A stretch of DNA of 12,487 nucleotides from Thermoplasmata archaeon (GTDB taxonomy: Archaea; Thermoplasmatota; E2; DHVEG-1; B18-G2): positions 1 to 12,487 of the forward strand of contig JAGGWT010000044.1 of the NCBI GenBank assembly GCA_021163455.1. Reading direction: 5' to 3'. Position numbers and translations under genes: made by a program. Below the pieces are notes generated by a model, which was not told the DNA's origin, made no database searches, and saw only the letters and a program-made list of their open reading frames with translations. Shown piece after piece: positions 1-6,401 of the stretch. The number at the start of each line of letters is the position of its first letter. Position 1 is the stretch's first letter.

Positions 1-51
1 GCCACTGATATTATTGACAAGATACCAGCGGTGCTGAAAAGGTTTTTATAA
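1..51 (+). CDS. 3' end of an upstream protein-coding gene (partial)
   Basis: Frame 1 is open from the window edge to a TAA at 49-51 and encodes 16 residues ending in ...IPAVLKRFL. The segment is helix-like with an amphipathic pattern. The other two forward frames hit stops sooner or give less protein-like peptides. Too little remains to name a function. The stop codon lies inside the TATA box of the next gene (45-52), so if this is a real gene the spacing is extremely tight. The call rests only on open frame and composition over 17 codons and could be chance. Confidence 0.45.
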   Translation, partial: ATDIIDKIPAVLKRFL

Positions 52-52
52 A
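45..52 (+). promoter_or_regulatory. TATA box of the 541-residue membrane protein gene
   Basis: TTTATAAA is centred at about 48.5, some 25-26 bases before the ATG at 74. This is the standard archaeal spacing from TATA centre to transcription start, so the mRNA is predicted to begin at or next to the ATG (leaderless). The spacing favours ATG 74 over GTG 71. No Shine-Dalgarno is present. Confidence 0.6.
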
Positions 53-73
53 TCTATCCTTTAATCATCAGTG

Positions 74-1699
74 ATGAGAGGTGGTCTGGTACCGCTGATA
101 ATCACTCTGCTTCTAATTTCCATAGCCATACCATCTTATGCACTGGCTCCTCTGTATGAGTTCAATTTCTCTACCGGAATAAAAACCAAATGCCTACTAT
201 TTGGAGAAATGGAGATGAAGGGACACTTATCTGGAAAGAATATTCCTCTCGATTTTGTCCCTATCAACCCTGCCTATTTCGTGAGTACTCCATATTCTGA
301 ACTTAACTCCATAATCGCATCCCTGGTCAATCGCAGCTACCTCTCTGCCATTCCCATGTATTCCAAGGGATTCGCCACATCCGCATGTGAAGATGTCTAT
401 GTGATAAATATATCTGATGGGAGTGTTCAGAATTTCAAGAATGTGGAGATTTATACAGATAGTATGCCTATTGCCATCATGAGTGGCAAGGTTGACCTTC
501 GTTTCACCAAGAGTATATCCTATGGCATCCTCAGCTTTTTAACGATGCAGATGAATGGCGAAGATGTTGATGGGCTTCTTCTTCTCTCAGATGATAATCT
601 TAATGTCGAGGTAAAAAATGGCTCATTCTATGCAATAGTTCCCCTTTCAACAACCTACGACACAGGAGAAGAGGGATATGCGTACATCGCGAACAAAAAT
701 GGCAACAAGGTGTGGGAGGGCGGCGCCGGCAACTGGGTTATTGTGGTAAACAAAAACACATTACCAGCTGAACTTCTGCCTTCTGCAAATATAATCGTCT
801 TCGGTGGAACCGAAAAATTTAGCGTGAATGTGAAAAAGAGTAACAGAGAAGTGAACATAACATCTCTTTTTTTAGACGTTCCTGAGGAGTTTACGGGTAA
901 TGGAGGGCAGGGTATAGGGAGCCCCTTCAACTTTCCTGACAGATACGCTTTTCTTCTTGGAGATATTCTGAATGGTGCTGTTCTGCTGTTCAACTCCACA
1001 GATGAGCTTTCTGTAGGTTCGGAGAATTACAACTTCTCGGGATTTGGTTTGATAAGATTTGATAGTGCAGGATTCGATATAAAGAAGAGTTATGGATATA
1101 TCTCGACAAAAGGAGAAGGTAAAGCATATCTTATATTCTCTGGTGATGAGATATACAGCGATGTGGAGCTTCTCCCAGTGAGAGGATTTTCTCTCCCTCT
1201 CCACCCTCTTGCTCTCTGGATTCTTGCGATCGCTTTCTTCCTGATGTTTTCTGTGATTCTGAAAAGGAAAGGAGAGAGAAAAATTGCCGGAAAGTTTCCA
1301 CTTGATATAAGGGATGATTACAGAAAGTGGATAAAATACACATTCATCGGGATATATGCGGTTCTTTTCATAGCCACTTTCTTTGTATTCGATACCGCCT
1401 TCAATGAGATATTCGGCGTGAGTTTTGTTTCTTTCCTTTCCAGAGACCTACTGTTATCTGCTGTGGTTCTGCTATCTGAGATAGTGTTCATAGCAATAGC
1501 TTTTCTGATGTTTGGTTTCCCCATCAGGATAGTTGTTAACTCTTTCCTGGGTTTCCTGGGTTTTGGAAGAGAAAAGAGAGAGATAGGTAAAACCGTAGGC
1601 CTGTTATTCATGTGGTTCCTGTTCCCACCTTACATAACCTTCATATCCAACGCCTTTATTGGCATCATAAAGGATATACTGAGTGGAATGCTCCCATGA
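74..1699 (+). CDS. Exported multi-pass membrane protein of unknown function
   Basis: I do not recognise this 541-residue protein. An N-terminal hydrophobic stretch (about 6-23) looks like a signal peptide or signal anchor. It is followed by about 350 residues of beta-rich, probably extracellular sequence with about seven N-x-S/T sequons (NFS, NRS, NIS, NGS, NIT, NST, NFS), as expected for an archaeal surface glycoprotein. Four C-terminal hydrophobic segments follow at roughly 378-396, 421-440, 459-481 and 507-529, with a basic loop (KRKGERK) after the first. The start is taken as ATG 74 because of TATA spacing; GTG 71 in the same frame is the alternative. The TGA stop overlaps the next ATG (ATGA, 1696-1699), so the gene is probably co-transcribed with the phosphoesterase. 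No catalytic motif is visible. A surface sensor, a channel-like protein or an assembly factor are all possible. Confidence 0.8.
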   Translation: MRGGLVPLIITLLLISIAIPSYALAPLYEFNFSTGIKTKCLLFGEMEMKGHLSGKNIPLDFVPINPAYFVSTPYSELNSIIASLVNRSYLSAIPMYSKGFATSACEDVYVINISDGSVQNFKNVEIYTDSMPIAIMSGKVDLRFTKSISYGILSFLTMQMNGEDVDGLLLLSDDNLNVEVKNGSFYAIVPLSTTYDTGEEGYAYIANKNGNKVWEGGAGNWVIVVNKNTLPAELLPSANIIVFGGTEKFSVNVKKSNREVNITSLFLDVPEEFTGNGGQGIGSPFNFPDRYAFLLGDILNGAVLLFNSTDELSVGSENYNFSGFGLIRFDSAGFDIKKSYGYISTKGEGKAYLIFSGDEIYSDVELLPVRGFSLPLHPLALWILAIAFFLMFSVILKRKGERKIAGKFPLDIRDDYRKWIKYTFIGIYAVLFIATFFVFDTAFNEIFGVSFVSFLSRDLLLSAVVLLSEIVFIAIAFLMFGFPIRIVVNSFLGFLGFGREKREIGKTVGLLFMWFLFPPYITFISNAFIGIIKDILSGMLP

Positions 1700-2418
1700 A
1701 TCCGGTGGAAGGATATCCTGCACTTTATATCGAGAACGAAAAGATGCTCGTTATAGCAGACCTCCATATAGGGATAGAGTACGAGTTCTGGGAAAAGGGC
1801 ATAAATATGGGAATGAAAACCGATAAAATCATAGAAGATGTCAAAAGGGTTATATCAAAGGTTGGCGCCAGAAAACTTCTTATCATAGGAGATCTCAAGC
1901 ACTCCATACCATCTGCTCCCAGAACAGAGGTCAGGGAGGTTGAAAGATTTATCAGAGAGGTCTCGCAGGAAGTGGATATCATGCTCATACCAGGGAATCA
2001 TGATGGAAACATTGAAAATGTCGTTTCTGGTAGCATAGAGATTCTGCCCTCACATGGTGTGGTTATAGATTCAACAGGGTTTGTACACGGCCACAGATGG
2101 CCACATGAAGATGTGATGCTCGCCGATACTCTTGTGGTTGCACATACTCATCCAACCTTTTCACTCAAAGATAGTTTCGGTTACAGATTTATAGAAAGGT
2201 GCTGGGTGATTGCAAAACCAAATCTCGAAGAGTTGGAGAGCAGATATAAAGATGTGAATATTCAGAAAATCATTGTTATTCCTGCTTTCAATCAACTCTG
2301 CGGAGGGGTTTGTGTGAACGAAGAAGGATTTATAGGCATCGTTGACAAAATTGTCAGCAAGAAGGATATCGAGATATTCCTGCTCGATGGCACATATCTC
2401 GGGATGCTGAACCGGTAA
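1696..2418 (+). CDS. SbcD/Mre11-related metallophosphoesterase (archaeal ICC-like, COG1407 type)
   Basis: A 240-residue calcineurin-like phosphoesterase carrying the expected metal-binding blocks in order: ADLHIG (21-26), GDLKHS (65-70), GNHDG (100-104), HGH (131-133) and HTHP (150-153). These bind two divalent metals and support phosphodiester or phosphomonoester hydrolysis. Length and motifs fit the small archaeal family annotated as SbcD/Mre11-related or DNA-ligase-associated phosphoesterase, not full-length Mre11. The frame is open back to 1612, but ATG 1696 is chosen because it overlaps the preceding stop and the conserved domain begins right after it. From family knowledge, relatives often sit beside Lhr-type helicases, and one lies downstream here, which suggests a nucleic-acid processing role. 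The substrate is not determinable from sequence. Two cysteines near the C-terminus (CGGVC) are a minor oddity. Confidence 0.9.
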   Translation: MNPVEGYPALYIENEKMLVIADLHIGIEYEFWEKGINMGMKTDKIIEDVKRVISKVGARKLLIIGDLKHSIPSAPRTEVREVERFIREVSQEVDIMLIPGNHDGNIENVVSGSIEILPSHGVVIDSTGFVHGHRWPHEDVMLADTLVVAHTHPTFSLKDSFGYRFIERCWVIAKPNLEELESRYKDVNIQKIIVIPAFNQLCGGVCVNEEGFIGIVDKIVSKKDIEIFLLDGTYLGMLNR

Positions 2419-2421
2419 ACG

Positions 2422-2429
2422 TTATATAG
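2422..2429 (+). promoter_or_regulatory. TATA box ahead of the 56-codon gene and lhr
   Basis: TTATATAG begins four bases after the phosphoesterase stop codon, and its centre is about 27 bases before ATG 2453. This predicts a leaderless transcript starting at the miniprotein, and so a separate transcription unit for the miniprotein and helicase. It is the main support that the short ORF is translated. Confidence 0.55.
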
Positions 2430-2452
2430 ATTTTCCCCATATCGTGTTGAAG

Positions 2453-2623
2453 ATGTCACAGGGAATGAAGGCAGTGATAAACCTGCTGATACTGCTGATA
2501 CTGCCGGTGTTAACCCTGATCTGCGGCGCCGCCATTAAGATAGCTAATGTTTGGTTTTATGTGCTTTCAATAAGCTGGTTTGGTCTGGGACTCATAATAT
2601 ACGCATCTATTGAGGATGTATAG
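2453..2623 (+). CDS. 56-residue two-helix membrane miniprotein
   Basis: The open frame from ATG 2453 to TAG 2621-2623 encodes 56 residues. A short N-terminus (MSQGMKAV) is followed by two hydrophobic segments at about 8-26 and 32-51, joined by a brief GAAIKIAN turn, and an acidic tail (ASIEDV). This is a helical hairpin. The family is not recognised. The gene fills an otherwise empty gap between phosphoesterase and helicase, has a well-placed TATA box, and its last bases overlap the predicted helicase start at 2616. It may be a real small membrane protein, or a leader ORF through which ribosomes reach the helicase start. A 9-base unit CTGCTGATA is repeated twice at 2483-2500 and encodes part of the first helix (LLILLI). 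Annotation pipelines could easily miss it because it is short. Confidence 0.6.
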   Translation: MSQGMKAVINLLILLILPVLTLICGAAIKIANVWFYVLSISWFGLGLIIYASIEDV

Positions 2624-5366
2624 GAACGTGTTTGATTTACTGAGTACGAGGATACAGGAATATCTGAGAGCGACGGGAATCTATGAACCAACGCCTGTTC
2701 AGGAGAAAGCTATTCCAAAGATTCTGGAAGGTAAAAACGCTCTAATTATTGCTCCGACAGGTCTCGGGAAAACTGAATCTGCTCTTTTGCCCGTTTTTCA
2801 CAGGTTTCTTGAAGTCAAACCCGAGAAAGGAATCTCTATACTTTACATAACTCCTCTCAGGGCACTCAACAGAGACATGCTCCGCAGGACCATTGATATG
2901 GGAAAATTTCTTGGCATAGATATATCTGTCCGTCATGGAGATACGCCCCAGCACGAGAGATACCGGCAATCGAAAAAAGCTCCTGATATGTTGATTACAA
3001 CGCCTGAAACCTTTCAGATACTGTTTACAGGTAAAAAACTGAGGGAAGCTTTATCGAACGTCAGGTGGGTCATAATCGATGAGATTCATGAACTTGCAGA
3101 TGAGGAGAGAGGTGCCCAGCTTTCAGTTGGTCTGGAGAGATTGGAAGAAATCAGCAAATTTGGTTTTCAGCGCATAGGTCTCTCAGCAACCATTGGTACT
3201 CCAGAAGAGGTGGCAAGATTCCTCGGTGGTCTGAAAGATGGAAACTTCAGGAAAGTGGAAATAATAGATGTTGATGTTGAAAAGATCATAGATATTGATG
3301 TTGAGCTTCTATCAAAATCCGAGGATGAACCTCTGCTGGATATGTCTGTAAAGAGGTGCAAGGAGCTGATTGAGCAACACAGAGCGACTCTCCTGTTTGT
3401 GAATACCAGAGATACCGCAGAGATACTCGGCTCGAGGTTTCACATCATCTACAGAGATTTTCCCATCGAAATCCATCATGGCTCTCTCTCCAAATTTTCC
3501 AGAATAGAGGCGGAGGAGAAATTTAAATCAGGTTCTCTCAGAGCCCTGATATGTACATCCTCTCTAGAACTGGGGATAGATGTTGGGCATGCTGATTTTG
3601 TGATACAGTTTTCTTCCCCCAGGCAGGTTTGCAGGCTGGTTCAGAGAGTGGGAAGAAGCGGTCACAGAATGGGGGAGAAATCCAGAGGGAAAATCATATC
3701 CCTTAACGTTGACGATTTTGCAGAGAGTATCGTGATAGCAAAAAGGGCTATGAGAAGAGAGCTGGAGGAAACAGAGATAAGAATGAATCCTCTGACGGTG
3801 CTGGCGAATCAGATTGTTTCAATCGCTCTGGAATACAGGAAGATACCCCTTGATGATGTGTACCGCATTGTGAAGAGAGCATATCCTTTTCACAAACTCT
3901 CATTTGACAATTTTATGGAAGTTGTTAACCAGCTTCTCGCAGAGAGAAAAATCTCGCTCGAGGAAGGAATTTTGAAATCCAGAAAAAAGTCCAGATTGTA
4001 CTTTATAGACAACATCTCTATGATTCCCGATGAAAGGAGTTATTCCGTTATCGATATCGCAAGCAGAAAGAGAATCGGGAAACTCGATGAGAGTTTTGTT
4101 GTTGGCAATCTGTTCGAGGGGGAGAGTTTTATCCTCAGAGGAAGACCGTGGAAGGTGGTGAGTATAGATGATGAAACTGTCACCGTTACCCCAATAAAAG
4201 ATATAGGAAAGGTTCCCTCATGGGTTGGTGAAGATATACCTGTACCTTTCGATGTTGCCCAGGATGTTGGAAGATTGAGGAAAAAATTGAGGGAGAACAA
4301 GATCAAAGAGCTTCCATGTAAGGAGGAGGACCTCAGAAAGCTGAAGGAGTTCATCGATGAATGCGAATCTTTTGTCATACCAGATGATAAAACGGTAACT
4401 ATTGAGTCGAACGATAAGATAGTGGTCATAAATGCCTGCTTCGGTAGCAAGGTCAATGAGTGTTTGGGTAAACTCATCTCTTCTCTTCTTGCGCAGAAAC
4501 TGGGGGAGAGTGTGAAAGCGGGTAGCGATCCATACCGTATAATTCTCGAATTTGCCAGAAAGGCGGATGTGAACAGTGTCGTAGATATTATCAGAAATAT
4601 TGACCCCGAATCCATAGATGTTTTGCTGAGAATAGTCGTTAAGAACACAACCACGATGAGATGGTATCTCCTTCACACAGCGAGAAAATTCGGCGCAATC
4701 TCCAGTGATGCAAGAGATATTGGTTTGAAGAAACTCTTCGAGCTATTCGAAGGAACGCCCATCATGAAGGATGCTATTGATAGAATACTGTGGGAAAGAA
4801 TGGATATAAAGCGAACCAAGCTGGTGCTTGATAAAATAAGGAAAGGTGAAATAAAACTGGTTGTACAGCGGTTTTCACCGTTTTCAGAGGTTTCAAGGGA
4901 GGTTTCACGGAGCCTTTCTCTTCCCAGATATCCTGAAGGTGCGATAATCTCGATGCTCGAAAGAAGGTTGGAGGAGAAAGAGGTTGAACTAATCTGTCTG
5001 AATTGTTTCAACAGATGGAAGACAAGGGTGGGTAGACTCGATGACAGACCGAGATGCAGAAGGTGCAAAGCGATAAGGATAGGTGTTGTAACTGAAGGTT
5101 TTCCCAATCTGAAAAAAAGATTGAAAGACGAAGAGAAAAAGATAGTTTCCAGGGTATCTGCATCAGCCAGCCTTGTGGTGAGCCATGGAAAGTTTGCAAT
5201 TCTGACTCTTGCCGGCAGAGGGATAGGCGTAACGACGGCGGCGCGGATACTCAGGAATTTCAGGTTCATAGAGCTGCTAAGATCTGAAGAGGAGAGGAAG
5301 AGGTTGCTAAAGGAGATATGGAGAGCCGAGATACAGTATGCAAGAACCAGGGGATTCTGGGATTGA
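2616..5366 (+). CDS. lhr: Lhr-type superfamily 2 helicase (COG1201)
   Basis: A 916-residue ATP-dependent DEIH helicase. Motifs, numbered from ATG 2616, are TGLGKT (48-53, Walker A), TPLRAL (79-84, Ia), TTPETF (128-133), DEIH (155-158, motif II), SAT (190-192, III), a second RecA domain with HHGSLS (287-292), LELGID (motif V, about 317-322) and QRVGRSGHR (343-351, VI). The remaining ~560 residues match the winged-helix and C-terminal module layout of Lhr-core enzymes, and carry a four-cysteine zinc-type site (C794, C797, C814, C817). Family members translocate on single-stranded nucleic acid and are linked to repair or RNA metabolism; which applies here cannot be read from sequence. The start is uncertain: TTG 2610, ATG 2616 (overlapping the miniprotein stop) and GTG 2628 are all in frame, and a TATA-like ATAATATA at 2594-2601 would suit 2628. 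The neighbouring phosphoesterase supports a nucleic-acid role. Confidence 0.95.
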   Translation: MYRNVFDLLSTRIQEYLRATGIYEPTPVQEKAIPKILEGKNALIIAPTGLGKTESALLPVFHRFLEVKPEKGISILYITPLRALNRDMLRRTIDMGKFLGIDISVRHGDTPQHERYRQSKKAPDMLITTPETFQILFTGKKLREALSNVRWVIIDEIHELADEERGAQLSVGLERLEEISKFGFQRIGLSATIGTPEEVARFLGGLKDGNFRKVEIIDVDVEKIIDIDVELLSKSEDEPLLDMSVKRCKELIEQHRATLLFVNTRDTAEILGSRFHIIYRDFPIEIHHGSLSKFSRIEAEEKFKSGSLRALICTSSLELGIDVGHADFVIQFSSPRQVCRLVQRVGRSGHRMGEKSRGKIISLNVDDFAESIVIAKRAMRRELEETEIRMNPLTVLANQIVSIALEYRKIPLDDVYRIVKRAYPFHKLSFDNFMEVVNQLLAERKISLEEGILKSRKKSRLYFIDNISMIPDERSYSVIDIASRKRIGKLDESFVVGNLFEGESFILRGRPWKVVSIDDETVTVTPIKDIGKVPSWVGEDIPVPFDVAQDVGRLRKKLRENKIKELPCKEEDLRKLKEFIDECESFVIPDDKTVTIESNDKIVVINACFGSKVNECLGKLISSLLAQKLGESVKAGSDPYRIILEFARKADVNSVVDIIRNIDPESIDVLLRIVVKNTTTMRWYLLHTARKFGAISSDARDIGLKKLFELFEGTPIMKDAIDRILWERMDIKRTKLVLDKIRKGEIKLVVQRFSPFSEVSREVSRSLSLPRYPEGAIISMLERRLEEKEVELICLNCFNRWKTRVGRLDDRPRCRRCKAIRIGVVTEGFPNLKKRLKDEEKKIVSRVSASASLVVSHGKFAILTLAGRGIGVTTAARILRNFRFIELLRSEEERKRLLKEIWRAEIQYARTRGFWD
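3261..3304 (+). repeat. Imperfect 24-bp tandem duplication inside lhr
   Basis: The 20 bases at 3261-3280 recur at 3285-3304 with two mismatches, a period of 24 bases. It encodes IIDVDVEK followed by IIDIDVEL, between the first and second RecA-like domains. It keeps the reading frame and is compatible with two adjacent beta-strands. It may be an old in-frame duplication or convergent strand-like sequence. Confidence 0.5.
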
Positions 5367-5398
5367 TATTTTCCGATGCATCCCGTCCCGAGAAAAGA

Positions 5399-5406
5399 TT
5401 TTAATA
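5399..5406 (+). promoter_or_regulatory. TATA-like box of gcvH
   Basis: TTTTAATA is centred about 34 bases before ATG 5437, which would give a leader of only about 5-10 bases. The stretch 5367-5436 between lhr and gcvH has no other evident signal, and the sequence just before the ATG has no Shine-Dalgarno. Confidence 0.45.
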
Positions 5407-5436
5407 CACTTCTCTCGTTTCTCTTTCCCGATTGAT

Positions 5437-5817
5437 ATGAGCGAGGTGAGAGATAATTTAAGATACACAAAGACGCATGAGTGGGTTGAGATAAAAGAAA
5501 AAACGGCAAGAGTTGGCATTACAGATCATGCACAGCAGGAACTGACAGATATAGTTTTTGTTGAGTTACCCGAGATAGGCAAGGAGGTCAAGAAAGGAGA
5601 AGAGGTCTGCACCATAGAATCTGTGAAATCCGTCTCCGAGATATACGCTCCTCTCTCAGGGAAAATAACTAACATCAACAAGGAACTGGAGGATTCTCCC
5701 GAGAAGGTAAACAAGAGCCCTTATGATGAGGGCTGGTTATTTGAAATGGAAATCAGCAATGAGAAGGAAATCGAGGAGCTCCTTTCTCCCGAGGATTACA
5801 GGAAGCTGATATCCTAA
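5437..5817 (+). CDS. gcvH: Glycine cleavage system H protein (lipoyl carrier)
   Basis: At 126 residues this is the usual size of H protein, the lipoylated shuttle that carries the aminomethyl group between the P, T and L proteins of the glycine cleavage complex in the cytoplasm. Visible hallmarks are the N-terminal YTKTHEWVE (10-18), VGITDHAQQELTDIVFVELP (26-45), the lipoylation site ESVKS with K64, the following IYAPLSG (69-75), and NKSPYDEGWLF (92-102). ATG 5437 is chosen although the frame is open to 5338: homology starts just after it and a TATA-like box lies upstream. The P, T and L genes are not in this window, so it is encoded apart from its partners here. Stand-alone H proteins can also serve as lipoyl donors in lipoate metabolism, so participation in glycine cleavage is inferred. 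Its TAA overlaps the convergent leuD stop. Confidence 0.95.
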   Translation: MSEVRDNLRYTKTHEWVEIKEKTARVGITDHAQQELTDIVFVELPEIGKEVKKGEEVCTIESVKSVSEIYAPLSGKITNINKELEDSPEKVNKSPYDEGWLFEMEISNEKEIEELLSPEDYRKLIS

Positions 5818-6308
5818 CCTTCCTTTGATTTCAAATAAGGGATGAGTCCTCCTGCCTTCATTATCTCGAATTCCAAACTGGTTACTGGAGAACCTTTCAG
5901 TATCAAATCCTTGCTCACAACCTTTATCTCTCCGCTTTCCAGGTCCACCTCCAGTACATCCCCGTCCTCTATCTTATCAACATCAGCACATTCCATTATG
6001 GGGAGACCTATATTGACAGCATTCCTGTAGAATATCCTAGCAAAGCTTTTCGCTATGACCATAGAAACTCCGCAACCCTTTATAGCTATCGGCGCCTGCT
6101 CTCTGGATGAGCCGCATCCAAAGTTTTTTCCTGCAACGATAATATCACCTTTATTCACCTTCTTTGCAAAATCCTCCCTGCCAGGGACGCCTTCCATCGC
6201 GTGTTTACCCATCTCCTCGACGTCTGTGAGAGTAAGATAGGCGCCCGGGAAAATCTGGTCCGTATCTATGTTGTCTCCAAATTTCCACGCTCTTCCTTTC
6301 AGTTTCAT
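5814..6308 (-). CDS. leuD: 3-isopropylmalate dehydratase-type small subunit (LeuD/HacB family)
   Basis: This 164-residue protein is the swivel-domain subunit of a two-subunit aconitase-family hydratase. It pairs with an Fe-S large subunit (LeuC type) to isomerise 2-isopropylmalate to 3-isopropylmalate in leucine synthesis, or a related substrate. Hallmarks are FGDNIDTDQI (10-19), the loop GAYLTL (22-27), FGCGSSREQAP (63-73) and FARIFYRNAVNIGLP (89-103). Length matches the short archaeal form. In archaeal homologues the loop after the first block sets specificity; methanogen homoaconitase small subunits carry an arginine in a YLRT motif, absent here (YLTL), which leans towards isopropylmalate or another short substrate. 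The large subunit is not in the window. The start is supported by a minus-strand TATA box about 27 bases upstream, implying leaderless mRNA. The gene ends in a four-base overlap with gcvH. Confidence 0.92.
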   Translation of the reverse strand: MKLKGRAWKFGDNIDTDQIFPGAYLTLTDVEEMGKHAMEGVPGREDFAKKVNKGDIIVAGKNFGCGSSREQAPIAIKGCGVSMVIAKSFARIFYRNAVNIGLPIMECADVDKIEDGDVLEVDLESGEIKVVSKDLILKGSPVTSLEFEIMKAGGLIPYLKSKEG

Positions 6309-6331
6309 GGTATACGCAGAAAGAGTATCAT

Positions 6332-6339
6332 CTTTAAAA
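6332..6339 (-). promoter_or_regulatory. TATA box of leuD (minus strand)
   Basis: On the minus strand the sequence reads TTTTAAAG, centred about 27 bases before the leuD ATG (which begins at 6308). No Shine-Dalgarno lies between, so the transcript is predicted to be leaderless. Confidence 0.5.
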
Positions 6340-6347
6340 GATTACTG

Positions 6348-6355
6348 GCTCGAGC
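6348..6355. promoter_or_regulatory. 8-bp palindrome GCTCGAGC between divergent promoters
   Basis: A perfect 8-base palindrome sits between the minus-strand leuD TATA box and the plus-strand TATA box of the hydrolase gene. Its centre (about 6351.5) is 16 and 23 bases from the two TATA centres, so a bound protein could affect both promoters. Such short palindromes arise by chance, so this is only a candidate operator. Confidence 0.25.
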
Positions 6356-6370
6356 TGTGCATCAGGAACA

Positions 6371-6378
6371 TTTATATC
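6371..6378 (+). promoter_or_regulatory. TATA box of the Ntn-hydrolase-like gene
   Basis: TTTATATC is centred about 27 bases before GTG 6402. The spacing picks that GTG as the start of a leaderless mRNA and argues against the upstream extension of the frame to 6201. Confidence 0.55.
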
Positions 6379-6401
6379 GATTCAAAATCAATATTTGTTC
6401 T

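Noticed and set aside
1612..1695. N-terminal extension of the phosphoesterase
   Set aside because: It lies inside the preceding membrane protein, looks unlike protein of this family, and an ATGA-overlap start exists at 1696.
4040..5509. Long minus-strand open frames of about 204 and 278 codons opposite lhr
   Set aside because: They are rich in S, L and F with no domain pattern, lie opposite a gene with full helicase motifs, and are the expected shadow of its codon bias.
6201..6401. N-terminal extension of the Ntn-hydrolase gene
   Set aside because: It runs antisense through leuD and over two promoters. GTG 6402 has TATA spacing and begins a good signal peptide.
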